Made by a program: the position numbers and the translations under genes. DNA of 64,000 bases from Bradyrhizobium sp. CCBAU 53421 (GTDB lineage Bacteria; Pseudomonadota; Alphaproteobacteria; Rhizobiales; Xanthobacteraceae): NCBI RefSeq assembly GCF_015291625.1, contig NZ_CP030047.1, positions 8,122,001-8,186,000 of the forward strand, given 5' to 3'. A model generated the notes under the pieces. The model was given only the letters and a program-made list of their open reading frames with translations, ran no database searches and was not told the origin of the DNA. Below, in pieces: positions 7,670 to 18,249 of the stretch; the stretch's first letter is position 1; each line of letters starts with the position of its first letter.

Positions 7670-8848
7670 TCATGACGTGTCACAACGAAACGGATGGTCG
7701 CGCGCGCAGGCTCGCGGGACGACGTCGATGCGCCGCATGGTGCCGCCGCAATGCGGGCAGACCGGGATCTCGCATTTGACGAGGGGATCGCCGCCGGCTT
7801 CTTGATCAGCCGGAGCGTTGCGGACGTCAAGGAGTTGACGGCAGAGGGCGATTTTATCGTTGCGTCCGCCATTGGCGAGAAAGCCATAGTGGCGGATGCG
7901 GTGAAAGCCGTCCGGCAGGGTGTGCAGGAGAAAGCGACGCATGAACTCATCGGCATCAAGCGCCATCACTTTGGCTTTGCGATTCTGCCGATAGTCCTTC
8001 CAGGAAAAGCTCACCTTCCCATCGGCGAGTGAGATCAGCCGGCTGTTGGCGATGGCGACGCGATGCGTATAGCGGCCGAGATAAGCCAGCACCTGTTCGG
8101 GCCCACCGAATGGCGGCTTGGCGTAGACGACCCAGTCGGTCCGTCGGAGCTGATCGAGCCGCTGGGTAAACGCGGCGGGATCGGCGAGACGGGCGAGATC
8201 ACCAAAAAAGCCCAACTGGCCAGCCACGAAGGCAGCTTGCAGCTCTTGCAGAAACAGGCGGCGGAACAGCCGAGAGAGGACGCGCACCGGCAGGAAGAAG
8301 CCGGGCCGGCAAGCGACCCAGCGGATGCCGTCGGGCGAAGGTCCACCACCAGGCACGACACAGTGGAGATGCGGATGGTGTTGCAGGGTCTGGCCCCAGG
8401 TATGGAGGACGGCGGTCACGCCGAGCTGGGCGCCGAGGTGCTTGGGGTCGGCCGCGATGGTGGTGAGCGTCTCGGCCGCGCAGCGGAACAGGATGGCATA
8501 GATGACGGCCTTGTTCTGGAAGGCGATCTCCGCGGCGGAGGCCGGCATGGTGAAGACGACGTGGAAATACGGCACGGGAAGGAGCTCGGCTTGCCGCTCG
8601 GCAAGCCATTGCGCGCGCGCCGCGCCCTGGCACTTCGGACAGTGCCGATTGCGACAGGAGTTGTAGGCGATCCGTGTGGCGCCGCAGTCGTCGCACTGCT
8701 CGACGTGGCCGCCGAGCACAGCCGTCCGGCATGCCGTGATCGCGCCCATGACGCGCCGCTCGACGCGGCCCAAATGCTCGGCACGGGCTTGCCGAAACGC
8801 TTCGCCGTAGCGGCGGAAGATATCCGCCACCTCCAGAACCGGAGCCAT
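7670..8848 (-). CDS. IS91-family HUH (Y1/Y2) transposase
   Basis: A 392-residue rolling-circle transposase. Seen: an N-terminal zinc-binding part (CDDCGATRIAYNSCRNRHCPKCQG), the HUH motif in LQHHPHLHCVVPGGG, and the tyrosine region LAYLGRYTHRVAIANSRL. A second Cys cluster (CPHCGG) is near the C-terminus. Length and motif order are normal for the family. It is read just downstream of the integrase and is probably co-transcribed with it. Confidence 0.93.
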   Translation of the reverse strand: MAPVLEVADIFRRYGEAFRQARAEHLGRVERRVMGAITACRTAVLGGHVEQCDDCGATRIAYNSCRNRHCPKCQGAARAQWLAERQAELLPVPYFHVVFTMPASAAEIAFQNKAVIYAILFRCAAETLTTIAADPKHLGAQLGVTAVLHTWGQTLQHHPHLHCVVPGGGPSPDGIRWVACRPGFFLPVRVLSRLFRRLFLQELQAAFVAGQLGFFGDLARLADPAAFTQRLDQLRRTDWVVYAKPPFGGPEQVLAYLGRYTHRVAIANSRLISLADGKVSFSWKDYRQNRKAKVMALDADEFMRRFLLHTLPDGFHRIRHYGFLANGGRNDKIALCRQLLDVRNAPADQEAGGDPLVKCEIPVCPHCGGTMRRIDVVPRACARDHPFRCDTS

Positions 8849-8857
8849 CAGGTCCGC

Positions 8858-9718
8858 TCAGCCGGGCGGCACGACCTCTAGGCGGAGCCGGTCAAGTGGA
8901 CTTGGCGTATTGCTGATGGTCTTTGTGGCGACTTGGGTATAGCGCGCCGTGCTGGCCAGACTGGCATGGCCGAGCAGCACCTGGATGATGCGCACGTCGG
9001 CCCCGTTCTCCAGGAGATGGGTCGCGAATGTGTGCCGCAGCGTATGCACGGTCACCGACTTGCTCAAGCCGGCCGCAGCACAGGCTGAACGGCAGGCGGC
9101 GTGCAGCACGTTCGGGACGAGCGGACGCTCGTCGTCGCGGCCGGGAAATAGCCATCGTTTTGGCCGAGTGAGCCGCCAATAAGTCCGCAGAATCCTCAAA
9201 AGCTGCGGCGAGAGCATAACGTAACGGTCCTTGCCGCCCTTGCCGTGCTCGACCCGGATCAACATCCGTTGGCTATCAATGTCGACAACCTTCAAGAGGA
9301 CCACTTCCGATACGCGCAAGCCTGCGGCATAGACGGTGGTCAACGCGGTACGGCTCTTGAGGCTTGGGATTGCTTCCAGGAAGCGTACGACCTCGTCGGT
9401 GCTCAGCACGACCGGTAGTTTACGCGGTTTACGCGCATAGGCGATGCGCTCCGGAACGGTGTCATGACCAAGCGTCACACCGTAGAAGAACCGCAGTGCG
9501 CAGACGATCTGGTTCAGTGCCGGCCAGGACATCCCCGTCGCAACCAGATGTACCTGGAAGGCACGGATATCCTCGAGGTCGAGCCGGTCGGGAGAACGAC
9601 CGAAATATCGGCTCAACTTCGCTACGGCGTTGAGGTAGGATTGCTGCGTCGCCGGTGACAGATTGCGGACCGTCATGTCCTCGATCATGCGGCGGCGAAG
9701 TGGGCTGATCTCAGCCAT
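8858..9718 (-). CDS. Tyrosine recombinase of the IS91-type element
   Basis: A 286-residue phage-integrase-type protein. Seen: an N-terminal SAM-like core-binding domain (MIEDMTVRNLSPATQQSYL...), then a catalytic domain with TTVYAAGLRVSEVVLLK (Arg), HTLRHTFATHLLENG (His-x-x-Arg) and LGHASLASTARYTQV (His and Tyr). All R-H-R-H-Y residues are visible. It accompanies the HUH transposase, and its exact contribution to movement of these elements is not established. Confidence 0.92.
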   Translation of the reverse strand: MAEISPLRRRMIEDMTVRNLSPATQQSYLNAVAKLSRYFGRSPDRLDLEDIRAFQVHLVATGMSWPALNQIVCALRFFYGVTLGHDTVPERIAYARKPRKLPVVLSTDEVVRFLEAIPSLKSRTALTTVYAAGLRVSEVVLLKVVDIDSQRMLIRVEHGKGGKDRYVMLSPQLLRILRTYWRLTRPKRWLFPGRDDERPLVPNVLHAACRSACAAAGLSKSVTVHTLRHTFATHLLENGADVRIIQVLLGHASLASTARYTQVATKTISNTPSPLDRLRLEVVPPG

Positions 9719-9725
9719 CGGAAAA

Positions 9726-9779
9726 CCTCCTGTCTAAAGGGTTGGGCTTCGAAAACCCGCAATCCTCTCAGACAGGAGG
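9726..9779. repeat. Inverted repeat at the upstream end of the IS91-type element
   Basis: CCTCCTGTCT (9726-9735) and AGACAGGAGG (9770-9779) form a perfect 10-bp inverted repeat around a smaller GGGTT/AACCC pairing. Such secondary structure is usual at IS91 termini. Confidence 0.6.
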
Positions 9780-9780
9780 C

Positions 9781-10423
9781 AATCCTTGCCATGCCTCCCT
9801 ACATGCCGCGCCAGCGGCTTCGTTCAATCCCCAATCGATTCAGACCAAAACGATCACGCTCTAGTGCGCTACCGATCTCGACGATCCCGCATACGTTCTT
9901 GCACTGTCCCTCCGGTCCGGTGCAACGACACCCAAACCAAGACGGGTACGGAAGGAACAACTAACTGCTGCCGTCACCAGATTCCCCGTCAACGCGATCG
10001 GTCATGGATCTATCGTTGGCGGCACCGAGGCCAAGGTACGGCTCCCCTGTTCCTGAAGAGGACAAGCTACGGGACATAATCGGAACCATCTGGAGGAATG
10101 CGCCCTACTTCGGGGAGCTGGCATTCTCCGAACGATTACAATCTGGATCGCGCCTAGTTCACCCGATTCTGCGAGCCCGGATCGGTACAGGACGTCCTTC
10201 CACGAAAACATAGAGCTTGCGAAGGATCTTCTCCACAGGATTACGACTCAAATGTATGGCTTGCCTTCTGCGAGCCCAACCGCAATGTCTCCGCTCGCTC
10301 CGTCCAACAATCGAGGCTATCACCCACGCTGGCCCAGCCTCAGTTTGGGGCTACACGAGATCGGCTATGGGTCTCGTCCGTCGCGTCCATTGCGCCTGCC
10401 GCGGAGAACGATCCTGCCTTCGC
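9781..10423. other. Intergenic between IS91-type element and fdxB
   Basis: About 640 bases downstream of the nif operon. Short frames occur on both strands (for example plus 10004-10213) but none carries motifs or context that supports a gene. Probably scarred DNA left by insertions. Confidence 0.45.
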
Positions 10424-10717
10424 TCACGCAGCTTCGGCCGCGGCTGAACCGTGGGTCTGGCAATTGGCCGGACAAACTCTGGCGCAGGCGCCGCAGCCGA
10501 TGCAGGCGCCGTGATCATTCAAAACCATGATTTTCTTTTCAATTTCCTCGTCCTCGTCGAGGTCGACGAGCTCCCCCTCCTCGTTGATTCCTTTCAACAT
10601 AATGACGTCTCGACCGCACACCTTGAAGCAGCGGCCACAGCCGATGCACTTGTTGGCATCTATCGAGATCAAATAGTCCGGCGTCCAGTCGCGGCCATCG
10701 CGCGTCGCAAATGACAT
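10424..10717 (-). CDS. fdxB: Ferredoxin III, nif-specific (FdxB)
   Basis: A 97-residue 2[4Fe-4S] ferredoxin with the clusters separated by an acidic insert: CIGCGRCFKVCGRDV, then VDLDEDEEIEKK, then CIGCGACARVCPANC. This is the nif-specific ferredoxin III pattern. The ATG at 10717 follows AAAGGAG; the longer upstream frame lacks such a site. It is the last gene of the nifDKENX operon and probably carries electrons for nitrogenase or cofactor assembly. Confidence 0.93.
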   Translation of the reverse strand: MSFATRDGRDWTPDYLISIDANKCIGCGRCFKVCGRDVIMLKGINEEGELVDLDEDEEIEKKIMVLNDHGACIGCGACARVCPANCQTHGSAAAEAA

Positions 10718-10730
10718 GAATCGGACTCCT

Positions 10731-10931
10731 TTAGCTATTTTCCAGGGCCTCCAATTCATGGCTCTTGCGTTCGAGTTCAGCATAGGCATCATACGCCTTC
10801 TGCGCCACCACCATGATCGATGTCCAGTTGATGGGAAGTTCTTCCGAGAGGTCGTGCAGATCCATTTTGGCTTGTAGCGCTTTGGCCGAGAGTTTCTTTA
10901 ACTCCGCCTTCAGTAGTTCACGATCGCTCAT
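10731..10931 (-). CDS. Small NifX-linked coiled-coil protein (CCE_0567/DUF683 type)
   Basis: A 66-residue, helix-rich protein (MSDRELLKAELKKLSAKALQ..., ending ELERKSHELEALENS), matching the small Rop-like proteins found next to nifX and DUF269 genes. I start it at the ATG 10931, preceded by GAGGG; a TTG at 10943 overlapping the upstream stop is the alternative. Function is not established; its conserved position suggests a part in FeMo-co handling. Confidence 0.85.
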   Translation of the reverse strand: MSDRELLKAELKKLSAKALQAKMDLHDLSEELPINWTSIMVVAQKAYDAYAELERKSHELEALENS

Positions 10932-10939
10932 GAGTTCCC

Positions 10940-11410
10940 TCAATAGTTTGCCACGTCCGGAAATTTCCGGATCAAGTCGATTCCGGCCCTGACATATTTG
11001 TCACCCTCCTGCGCGAGCTTTGCGAGGTTGTCGAAGCCGAACCGATGCATATCGCGCAGCTGCTTGTTCACGGCGATCAGCCGACCCCCGATCAGCACCA
11101 TGCGGCCAAAGCCTTCATGATGCATCTTCAGCATCGGCTGGATCATCACGCCGGTGGCCCTCTCGATCGAGAGTGCGACTGCGTTGAAGAACAGCTCCAG
11201 CCGCCACAGCGTGTCGGGATCAGGATCGCCGACAATCGGCAGTGCCCGCCGCTTTTCCTTGTCCAAGATATAGGGTTCAAGCAGCTCGAAATCGCTCTTG
11301 GCCTCCCAGGCTCCGTTGGTATCCTGAGCGCGCCATATTTTGACCAGCTCCTTGAGGAACGGGGAATCAAGGGCGTCGCCCTGCTGCGCCATCTCTGCGG
11401 CCTCGGTCAT
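10940..11410 (-). CDS. NifX-associated nitrogen fixation protein (DUF269)
   Basis: A 156-residue protein of the DUF269 family. Seen: [50 protein letters not shown] and [26 protein letters not shown]. Members are almost always found directly after nifX and are thought to assist FeMo-co maturation, though the reaction is unknown. It begins 6 bases after the nifX stop and is followed by the small coiled-coil gene. Confidence 0.93.
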   Translation of the reverse strand: MTEAAEMAQQGDALDSPFLKELVKIWRAQDTNGAWEAKSDFELLEPYILDKEKRRALPIVGDPDPDTLWRLELFFNAVALSIERATGVMIQPMLKMHHEGFGRMVLIGGRLIAVNKQLRDMHRFGFDNLAKLAQEGDKYVRAGIDLIRKFPDVANY

Positions 11411-11416
11411 CTCACC

Positions 11417-11812
11417 TCATTCGTCGAACTCGAATGTGCGCCGTTGGTCCTTCGCCAAGGCCTTGCGCAGCCACGGCGGCGGCGTGCCCTTCAATACGCG
11501 CTCGAGCTTTTCGAGCAGCGCAAGGATGTTTTCTGGCTTGTTCACCTTGATAGGATGGATGTTGTTGGCCACGACCCGCGCAGCGCCGGCACCGCCGATG
11601 GCGGCAACGTACAGGATTGCACAATCCTTGATCGCCTCGATCTTCGGCGCCAGCTTGTCGTCGTCGCCGTCTGCCTTGAGATCTCCCTCGAACTCCACCG
11701 CTTTGAGAAACACGTGCCCGCTGGGCGCGACATCATAGATGGCGATATTCTTTGCCCAACCAAAATGGGCATCGACGCGTCTTAGGTCTTGCGTGGCGAA
11801 TGCGACCTTCAT
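11417..11812 (-). CDS. nifX: FeMo-co biosynthesis protein NifX
   Basis: A 131-residue NifX of the dinitrogenase iron-molybdenum cofactor-binding fold, which binds FeMo-co precursor between NifB and NifEN. Seen: MKVAFATQDLRRVDAHFGWAKNIAIYDV, then KDCAILYVAAIGGAGAARVV. I use the ATG at 11812 because it forms an ATGA overlap with the nifN stop and gives the usual length; the longer frame from 11878 would overlap nifN by about 70 bases. Confidence 0.95.
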   Translation of the reverse strand: MKVAFATQDLRRVDAHFGWAKNIAIYDVAPSGHVFLKAVEFEGDLKADGDDDKLAPKIEAIKDCAILYVAAIGGAGAARVVANNIHPIKVNKPENILALLEKLERVLKGTPPPWLRKALAKDQRRTFEFDE

Positions 11813-13209
11813 GCAGTCGACCTCCCAGCTGCGCTGCGGTGGCCCGACGCTAGCGGCAGTGCCGCCGAAGGCCTCCATCTATCCGGCGTCGGCTGATGAT
11901 TCTCCTCGCGGTCCGCGATCACAAGATTGGCGATATCAAAGATGAGATCGCGCGTGCCACGATAACCGATGGATAGTTGGTGCCCTGCGCCAAGCCGATC
12001 GAACATCGGAAAACCGGCTCGATAGAACGGGATTTTCAGCCGGGCCGCCGCCTGCCTGCCATGCGAATGCGTGATCAGCAGGTCGCAATGCTTTGTTCTG
12101 GCTAGCTCTTCCAGATCCTCAAGATCGCCGATCAGCACCTCCTCGGTCTTTACCCGCTCGATTACCGCCGACTGCGTGGTCGTCACGGCCGCGCTCACCT
12201 GCGCGCCCATCTCGTGCAACATACTGGACAGGTCGAACAGCAGGTCTGGCTCGGCCGCGATTGCAAGTTTGCGACCGCCAATATGGAAGTGAGCGTCCAG
12301 CATTGCGTCGGTGAGCTGGCCGCGCTGGCGCCGATATTTCGATGGCATGGGGCGGCCGCTGATCTCGCTCAGAAAAGTCATGAATTCGTCGTTCGGACCG
12401 AGACCGCATAACCGCTCGAACAGACGAAATGGCACGCCGGTCCTGGCCTGCATGACCGCTGCTGCTCGCCGCATCTGCCAGCCTATTGCGATAGTCCACC
12501 CTGCGCGACCCATGCTCGCGATTTCGTCCACGCCGATGCCGCCGATGGTCGTTGGGGTAAAGTCATCAGGGATATGCCCATCGAGCGACCCCGCCAGATC
12601 AGGCAGGAAGGACGGCCGCAACCCAAAATCCTCCAGGATGGCACGAAGTTCATCAAGATCACCCGGCGTGAGGTGGCATCCTGGAAGAACATTCACCCTC
12701 GATGGATCGCGCAGGCCATTGACGTTTGGCCCTTCCACCAGCAACTCCACAATGCTCGCCACGGCCTTCTCCCAGCCGTCCTGGAACGCCCCTTTGAAAT
12801 CAGGCGTCGAAACATAGACCAGCGGTAATTTCGCAAGCTGCGGATGCTTGTCCCGGATCAGCTTGAGGTAGGCATCGACATCGTCTCCATTGGTCTCGGT
12901 GACACCGGTCGAGCAGATTCCGATGATCTTTGGCTTGGTACGATTGTAGATATTGAGTATCGCCTGCTCGAGATTCTCATAGCCGCCGAGCACGGTCGCG
13001 ACCTCGCTCATCGCAGTGGTCTGCAGCGGTACAGCCTCCTTGAAATGCCGCACAAAGAGGGTGAGCCCGAAGGAGGTGCAACCTTGTGAGCCGTGCAAAA
13101 GCGGCATCGCCCCGCGTAGCCCCATGAACGCAAATGCGCCGCCGATCGGCTGGCTCATCTTCAACGGGTTAACCGCGCATGCTTTTGTCGGCAACGTCGC
13201 GATGGCCAT
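11809..13209 (-). CDS. nifN: Nitrogenase cofactor scaffold NifN
   Basis: A 466-residue beta subunit of the NifEN scaffold on which FeMo-co is completed. Seen: NPLKMSQPIGGAFAFMGLRGAMPLLHGSQGCTSFG near the N-terminus, followed by GICSTGVTETNGDDVDAYL, and THSHGRQAAARLKIPFYRAGFPMFDRLG near the C-terminus, all NifN landmarks. It starts 9 bases after nifE. Length is normal. Confidence 0.96.
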   Translation of the reverse strand: MAIATLPTKACAVNPLKMSQPIGGAFAFMGLRGAMPLLHGSQGCTSFGLTLFVRHFKEAVPLQTTAMSEVATVLGGYENLEQAILNIYNRTKPKIIGICSTGVTETNGDDVDAYLKLIRDKHPQLAKLPLVYVSTPDFKGAFQDGWEKAVASIVELLVEGPNVNGLRDPSRVNVLPGCHLTPGDLDELRAILEDFGLRPSFLPDLAGSLDGHIPDDFTPTTIGGIGVDEIASMGRAGWTIAIGWQMRRAAAVMQARTGVPFRLFERLCGLGPNDEFMTFLSEISGRPMPSKYRRQRGQLTDAMLDAHFHIGGRKLAIAAEPDLLFDLSSMLHEMGAQVSAAVTTTQSAVIERVKTEEVLIGDLEDLEELARTKHCDLLITHSHGRQAAARLKIPFYRAGFPMFDRLGAGHQLSIGYRGTRDLIFDIANLVIADREENHQPTPDRWRPSAALPLASGHRSAAGRSTA

Positions 13210-13218
13210 GACACCTTC

Positions 13219-14865
13219 CTATTCGGCGGCCTGCAGCCCGGCGGGCGGCGCGGACGCCAGGACGTCCTCGATGCGTCGCTTGCAGCAGCCACCGACGGCA
13301 TTGGTGTGATTTCTGACTGCCTCGACGCTCCTCAGGCCATGCGCGTAGATCGCATCTTCGATCGTGCCGAGATCGACTGTGTTGCAGGAGCAGATCTTTC
13401 TCGCGCGCCGCGCCGCTTCGGCGAGCGCCGGATCGTGCGCGATCGCCGCCACCGGCGATTGCATATGCACCATCGCCTTGGCCAAAGCCTCCCATGGCGC
13501 CGGTCGACGTAGCTGGTTCCACATCGGGTTAGAGAGCGACTTATCGATCTCCTCCACCAGCTTGACCATTCCGACATATCCCATATAGGCGTGGCAACGC
13601 TCCTGGTTGACATCGAGCCAGGGCATCGCCGCCTTCAGTGCAACGAACTGCGATTTGCCGCCCGAGAGCATGATGTCCGCCTTGGCGTCCTTCAGCATTC
13701 TGTACATTTCGCGCGGCGTCATATCCTCGATCATGTGGGCATCTTGCCCCATGAGCAGCTTGATGCGTTCCTTGTCCTCCCTCGTCGACTTCTTCACACT
13801 GGTTCCGACCATTTCGAGGCCGGCTTCCTGTAGCGCCGCAACGACCGACCATGACTTGACGCCGCCGGTAATCAATAAAGCCTTCTTGCCTTTGAATCGT
13901 GGCTTGTACGGTTCGATCGCAGCCCACGCTCTCGCCTCCTCGCGTGCGATCACCGCTTCGGTGCGCCCGAGCAGCTCTTGCGGCGCGCCACGTTCAACCA
14001 ATAAGCGGGCGATCTGGCGCAGCGAATAGCTCGAATCCTGAATACCGTAGAACGACCCTTCGAAGAACGGGATCCCGTAGCGTTCCTCCATCTTGCGTGC
14101 GACGTTGACCATGGCCTTCGAGCACACCAGCATCGCTGCCCGTGCGCGATGGGATGAAGCGACTTCGCGATATTTGCCATCGCCCGAGATGCAAGACAGA
14201 ATCCGAATGCCAAGCTCTTCGAACAACGGCTTTACCTGCCAGAGCTCTCCCGAGAGATTAAATTCTCCGATCAGGTTTACATCGTACGGTGTGGCGTAGT
14301 CCGGCTCCTGCGTTCCGATTACATAGTCGAGCAAGGCCTCGCCGGCGAGCTTGTTACCGAGGTTCTTGGAACCAACGAACCCCGGGGAATTGATCGGAAT
14401 CACCGGCTTGCCGAACCTTTGAGACGCCGCCTTGCAGACCGCGTTGATATCGTCGCCGATCATGGCCGGGATGCAGGTCTGATAGACGAAGATTGCGGGC
14501 GGGTCGCGCTTGTCGATGATCTCTTTGATCGCTTTGCAGAGCCGCTTCTCGCCCCCAAATACGATATCGGTTTCGCTCATATCGGTTGTGAATGCCGTGC
14601 GCCACAGACTAGAGCCGGAGGACGCCGCGCCGCGATTGTCCCAAGAATTGCCTTCGCATGCGATCGGACCATGCACGAGGTGAGCGACGTCGGTAAAGGG
14701 CTGCAGCGCAATCTTGGCGCCGTCGAAGGCACACCCGCCCGCAGCGCCGCCCGGCTGCAGTTGCTTGGTGCAACCCTTCTTGCGCTCAGCCTCCGACTTA
14801 TTGCCATTCTTGGCGCAGCCCGGCTCGCTGAAGATATCCTGGACCGTGGCCGCTAGCGAACTCAT
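13219..14865 (-). CDS. nifE: Nitrogenase cofactor scaffold NifE
   Basis: A 548-residue NifEN alpha subunit. Cluster cysteines lie in GGCAFDGAKIAL, HGPIACEGNSWDNRG and VYQTCIPAMIGDDI. A C-terminal extension, RKICSCNTVDLGTIEDAIYAHGL... ending in GGCCKRRIEDVL, resembles the BFD-type [2Fe-2S] domain and is known in bradyrhizobial NifE. The ATG at 14865 follows GAGAGGAAA; the 29 extra upstream residues of the longer frame are not nif-like. Confidence 0.96.
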   Translation of the reverse strand: MSSLAATVQDIFSEPGCAKNGNKSEAERKKGCTKQLQPGGAAGGCAFDGAKIALQPFTDVAHLVHGPIACEGNSWDNRGAASSGSSLWRTAFTTDMSETDIVFGGEKRLCKAIKEIIDKRDPPAIFVYQTCIPAMIGDDINAVCKAASQRFGKPVIPINSPGFVGSKNLGNKLAGEALLDYVIGTQEPDYATPYDVNLIGEFNLSGELWQVKPLFEELGIRILSCISGDGKYREVASSHRARAAMLVCSKAMVNVARKMEERYGIPFFEGSFYGIQDSSYSLRQIARLLVERGAPQELLGRTEAVIAREEARAWAAIEPYKPRFKGKKALLITGGVKSWSVVAALQEAGLEMVGTSVKKSTREDKERIKLLMGQDAHMIEDMTPREMYRMLKDAKADIMLSGGKSQFVALKAAMPWLDVNQERCHAYMGYVGMVKLVEEIDKSLSNPMWNQLRRPAPWEALAKAMVHMQSPVAAIAHDPALAEAARRARKICSCNTVDLGTIEDAIYAHGLRSVEAVRNHTNAVGGCCKRRIEDVLASAPPAGLQAAE

Positions 14866-14961
14866 CAGCTTTTTCCTCTCTGCGAAAGCAACTCTCTGCC
14901 GACCATGTTGCACGCGCGCCATCGGCGAGTGTTCCGGCGATGGCACGCGCACTCTCCGCCA

Positions 14962-16518
14962 TCAACGAATGATGTCGAAGCTATAGTCAGTCTTGCCAAG
15001 AACATTGGTCTTCTTGTCGATTTCATCGAAGATCTTGTCGAGGATCTTCACCAGTACATTCAGGCCGCCCTGATAGCCCCACACGGGGGAGCGGTGATGG
15101 TGATGCCGATCAAAAATTGGAAACCCGATGCGGATCAGTGGCGTTCCAGTGTCCCGTTCCAGGTACTTGCCGTGTGTATTGCCAATCAGAAAGTCAACCG
15201 GCTCCGTGAACAGGAGCGAGCGCATGTGCCAGAGGTCCCGCCCCGGATAGGCTTGGCAGCCCTGACCAAATGGCGAGCTTGCAAACAGCGCCTGCATTTT
15301 TTCCTGCCACGCCTTGTTGCCATTGGTGGACAGCACATGGGTCGGTTCGGCGCCGAGTTCGAGCAGAAAGGCAGCCAACCCATAGCAGAGATCCGGATCG
15401 CCATAGATCGCGAACTTCTTGCCATGGATATGCGCGCTGGAGTCCGCGATGGCATCAACCAAGCGGCCACGCTCTCGCGCGAGCTCCTCCGGAATCTCCT
15501 TGCCGCTGATGCGTGATAACGCCACGAGAAAATCATCCGTTGCGGACACACCGACCGGATAATTGAAAGACACGACGTCCTGGCCATGCTCGGACACGAA
15601 CGGCAGCGTTTTTTCCGTACACCATTGCTGCATGGAGATTGTCGCCTTGGCGTGAATCGCGTTCGCCGCGTCTTCCAGCGTGGTGCCGCCGTCATACATC
15701 CGGAACTCGCCATCGGTCGGGGTATCGAAGACTTCAGAGTTATCGGCGAGAACCGTATGTTCGATGCCCATCAATGCCAAGATTCGCTTGATCTCGCGAA
15801 GGTTTCCAACGGTATTGCCATCAAAGCCGCCGATGATGTTGATTGCCTCATTTGGCTTGCGTTCCAGCTTCGGCGCCGTTCCGGCCTTGCCGTCCCAAAA
15901 ATGCTCGAGAATGCCCTTGAGTGCGTTGTCGTAGCCCGTGACGTGGCTGCCGACGAACGCCGGCGTATGTGCGAAGGGCACGTCGAACTCTGCCGGAACC
16001 GAGCCTTTTTCCTTCGACGTCTTGATGAAGGCGTTGAGGTCATCGCCGATTACCTCAGCCATGCAGGTCGTCGAGACCGCAATCATCTTGGGTTTGTACA
16101 TGTTGTAGCTGTTGGCGAGGCCGTCGATCATATTGTTCAGCCCCCCGAACACAGCGGCGTCTTCCGTCATCGACGAAGACACGCAGGAGCTCGGCTCCTT
16201 AAAGTGCCGCGACAGATGGCTGCGGTAATAGGCCACGCAGCCTTGCGAGCCATGGACGAAGGGCAGCGTGCCCTCAAAACCGACTGAGACGAAAACGGCG
16301 CCAAGCGGCTGGCAGGCTTTGGCCGGATTTACCGCAAGCGCCTCCCGCGCGAAATTCTTTTCGCGATATTCGGGGGTTTTCGTCCATTCCTTGATACGTT
16401 CGACCTCGGCAGGATCGCGGGGATTTTCGAACAACTTCTTGTCGGCCAGCATTTGTTGGTATTCTGGACCGCGGAACAGTTCGAGATGATCGAGCACATG
16501 TTCTGCACTCTGCGCCAT
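14962..16518 (-). CDS. nifK: Nitrogenase MoFe protein beta subunit NifK
   Basis: A 518-residue beta chain. P-cluster ligand regions are visible: [33 protein letters not shown] and [13 protein letters not shown]. The C-terminus carries [21 protein letters not shown]. The start at 16518 is chosen because GAAGGAT lies just upstream; an ATG five codons earlier (16533) would contain that site. It follows nifD by 87 bases. Confidence 0.97.
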   Translation of the reverse strand: MAQSAEHVLDHLELFRGPEYQQMLADKKLFENPRDPAEVERIKEWTKTPEYREKNFAREALAVNPAKACQPLGAVFVSVGFEGTLPFVHGSQGCVAYYRSHLSRHFKEPSSCVSSSMTEDAAVFGGLNNMIDGLANSYNMYKPKMIAVSTTCMAEVIGDDLNAFIKTSKEKGSVPAEFDVPFAHTPAFVGSHVTGYDNALKGILEHFWDGKAGTAPKLERKPNEAINIIGGFDGNTVGNLREIKRILALMGIEHTVLADNSEVFDTPTDGEFRMYDGGTTLEDAANAIHAKATISMQQWCTEKTLPFVSEHGQDVVSFNYPVGVSATDDFLVALSRISGKEIPEELARERGRLVDAIADSSAHIHGKKFAIYGDPDLCYGLAAFLLELGAEPTHVLSTNGNKAWQEKMQALFASSPFGQGCQAYPGRDLWHMRSLLFTEPVDFLIGNTHGKYLERDTGTPLIRIGFPIFDRHHHHRSPVWGYQGGLNVLVKILDKIFDEIDKKTNVLGKTDYSFDIIR

Positions 16519-16605
16519 GTTAGGATCCTTCACTATCGAAATTGATATCGCCCAACTCTCCGCAGAGAGCGGGATCGGTTGCTCTATTGTGGAACCAAGT
16601 GCTTG

Positions 16606-18108
16606 TTATTCTGCAGCCAAGAGCTTGGCTTTCGAGGCTTCCTTCCAAGGTGCCTTCATCTTCTTCCAGATCGGCGAGTTGACAGCCATGTCCATGTCGC
16701 GAGCAAAGATCGCAAAGCCGTCATAGCCGTGATATGGGCCCGAATAGTCCCAGGAATGCATCTGCCGGAACGGCACACCCATCTTTTGGAAAACGTACTT
16801 TTCCTTGATGCCCGAGCCGACCAGATCAGGCTGGAGCTTTTCGACGAAGCGCTCGAACTCATAGCCGTTGACGTCGTCGTAGATGAGCGTGCTGTCCTTT
16901 ACATAATGCTGGGCGGTGCGCTGATAGTCGTCGTTATGACCGAACTCGTATCCGGTTCCCACGACTTCCATGCCGAGGTCCTCGTAGGCGCCAATCACAT
17001 GACGCGGACGAAGCCCGCCGACGTACAGCATCACCGTCTTGCCCTGCAGGCGCGGGCGATATTTTGCGATCACGGCATTCACCAGCGGCTGGTACTTTTC
17101 GATCACCCGCTCGGCACCCTCCTTGATCTTGTCGTCGAAATAGCCGGCAATCTTGCGCAGCGATTCTGCAATCTTTGAAGGTCCGAAGAAGTTGTACTCG
17201 CACCAGGGGATACCGAACTTCTCCTCCATATGACGCGAGATGTAGTTCATCGAACGGTAGCAATGCAGAATGTTGAGCTTCGCCTTTGGCGTTGCTTCGA
17301 GCTCGGCGAGTGAACCGTCGCCGGACCACTGTGCAATCACCCGCAGGCCCATTTCCTCCAGCAGAATTCGCGATGACCAGGCATCGCCGCCGATATTGTA
17401 GTCTCCAATGATCGCAACATCGTAGGGCGTCGGCTCGAACTTTGGTTTGCCGTCGGGGTCGAGCTTGTCGAAAATCCAATCGCGCACCGCGTCGTTGGCG
17501 ATGTGGTGGCCAAGCGACTGCGACACACCGCGAAAGCCCTCACAGCGGACCGGCACGATGGTCTTGCCGCCATATTCCTTGGATTTTGACCTTGACACGG
17601 CCTCGATGTCGTCCCCGATCAATCCGATCGGGCATTCCGATTGGATGGTGATGCCGTGGTTGAGCGGGAAAAGCTCCTGGATTTCGTCAAGGACTTTAAC
17701 CAGCTTCTTGTCGCCTCCGAATACGATGTCCTTCTCCTGGAAATCGGAGGTGAATTGCAGGGTCACAAAACTATCGACGCCCGTTGTGCCAACGTAGTAG
17801 TTGCGACGCGAGCCCCACGAATACTGGCCGCAGCCAACCGGGCCATGGCTGATATGGACCATGTCCTTGATCGGCCCCCAGACCACTCCCTTGGATCCTG
17901 CATAGGCGCAGCCTCTGATTGTCATCACACCAGGTATGGATTTGATGTTGGACTTGACTCCGCAATCGGACTTCCCGGCCTGGTGAACGTTCAGATGCTT
18001 GGCACGCCGCTTCGCGGTCTTCTCTGGATAGACCTTCAGCACCTCGTCGATCAGCTGTTTGTTACGAGCCCTGATTTCTGCAATGCTCTGGGTCGTGGCG
18101 AGACTCAT
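16606..18108 (-). CDS. nifD: Nitrogenase MoFe protein alpha subunit NifD
   Basis: A 500-residue alpha chain. P-cluster cysteines occur in [31 protein letters not shown] and [13 protein letters not shown]. The FeMo-co cysteine is in [12 protein letters not shown] and the FeMo-co histidine in [18 protein letters not shown] use the ATG at 18108 ([13 protein letters not shown]) to give the usual length; one five codons upstream is possible. It is the first gene of the operon, and no nifH precedes it, as in Bradyrhizobium species with a separate nifH. Confidence 0.98.
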   Translation of the reverse strand: MSLATTQSIAEIRARNKQLIDEVLKVYPEKTAKRRAKHLNVHQAGKSDCGVKSNIKSIPGVMTIRGCAYAGSKGVVWGPIKDMVHISHGPVGCGQYSWGSRRNYYVGTTGVDSFVTLQFTSDFQEKDIVFGGDKKLVKVLDEIQELFPLNHGITIQSECPIGLIGDDIEAVSRSKSKEYGGKTIVPVRCEGFRGVSQSLGHHIANDAVRDWIFDKLDPDGKPKFEPTPYDVAIIGDYNIGGDAWSSRILLEEMGLRVIAQWSGDGSLAELEATPKAKLNILHCYRSMNYISRHMEEKFGIPWCEYNFFGPSKIAESLRKIAGYFDDKIKEGAERVIEKYQPLVNAVIAKYRPRLQGKTVMLYVGGLRPRHVIGAYEDLGMEVVGTGYEFGHNDDYQRTAQHYVKDSTLIYDDVNGYEFERFVEKLQPDLVGSGIKEKYVFQKMGVPFRQMHSWDYSGPYHGYDGFAIFARDMDMAVNSPIWKKMKAPWKEASKAKLLAAE

Positions 18109-18163
18109 GCTGATGTCCTTCAAGGGTTAGCGGTTGGAAGAGCTTCTTGCTGACCAAGACTTT

Positions 18164-18179
18164 TGCAACGAGCATGCCA
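18164..18179 (-). promoter_or_regulatory. Sigma54 promoter of nifDKENX
   Basis: On the minus strand TGGCATG-N4-TTGCA, one mismatch from TGGCACG-N4-TTGCA, with GG and GC 10 bases apart. Transcription should start near 18152, about 44 bases before the nifD ATG. Confidence 0.92.
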
Positions 18180-18249
18180 GTCCATCGGGAGCGCAAAAAC
18201 CAGAACAAATAGACACAGTTAGCGCGGCTCGTGCGATGAGGCTGGTTGT

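Larger units (their letters stand above)
7306..9780 (-). mobile_element. IS91-type element with integrase and Y1 transposase
   Basis: A tyrosine recombinase gene followed by an IS91 HUH transposase gene, 9 bases apart, the usual two-gene layout of this IS91 subgroup. A terminal-type hairpin (9726-9779) marks the upstream end. The left border is uncertain: 7306-7669 has no recognisable gene and is probably the 3' non-coding part of the element plus some flanking DNA. Confidence 0.7.
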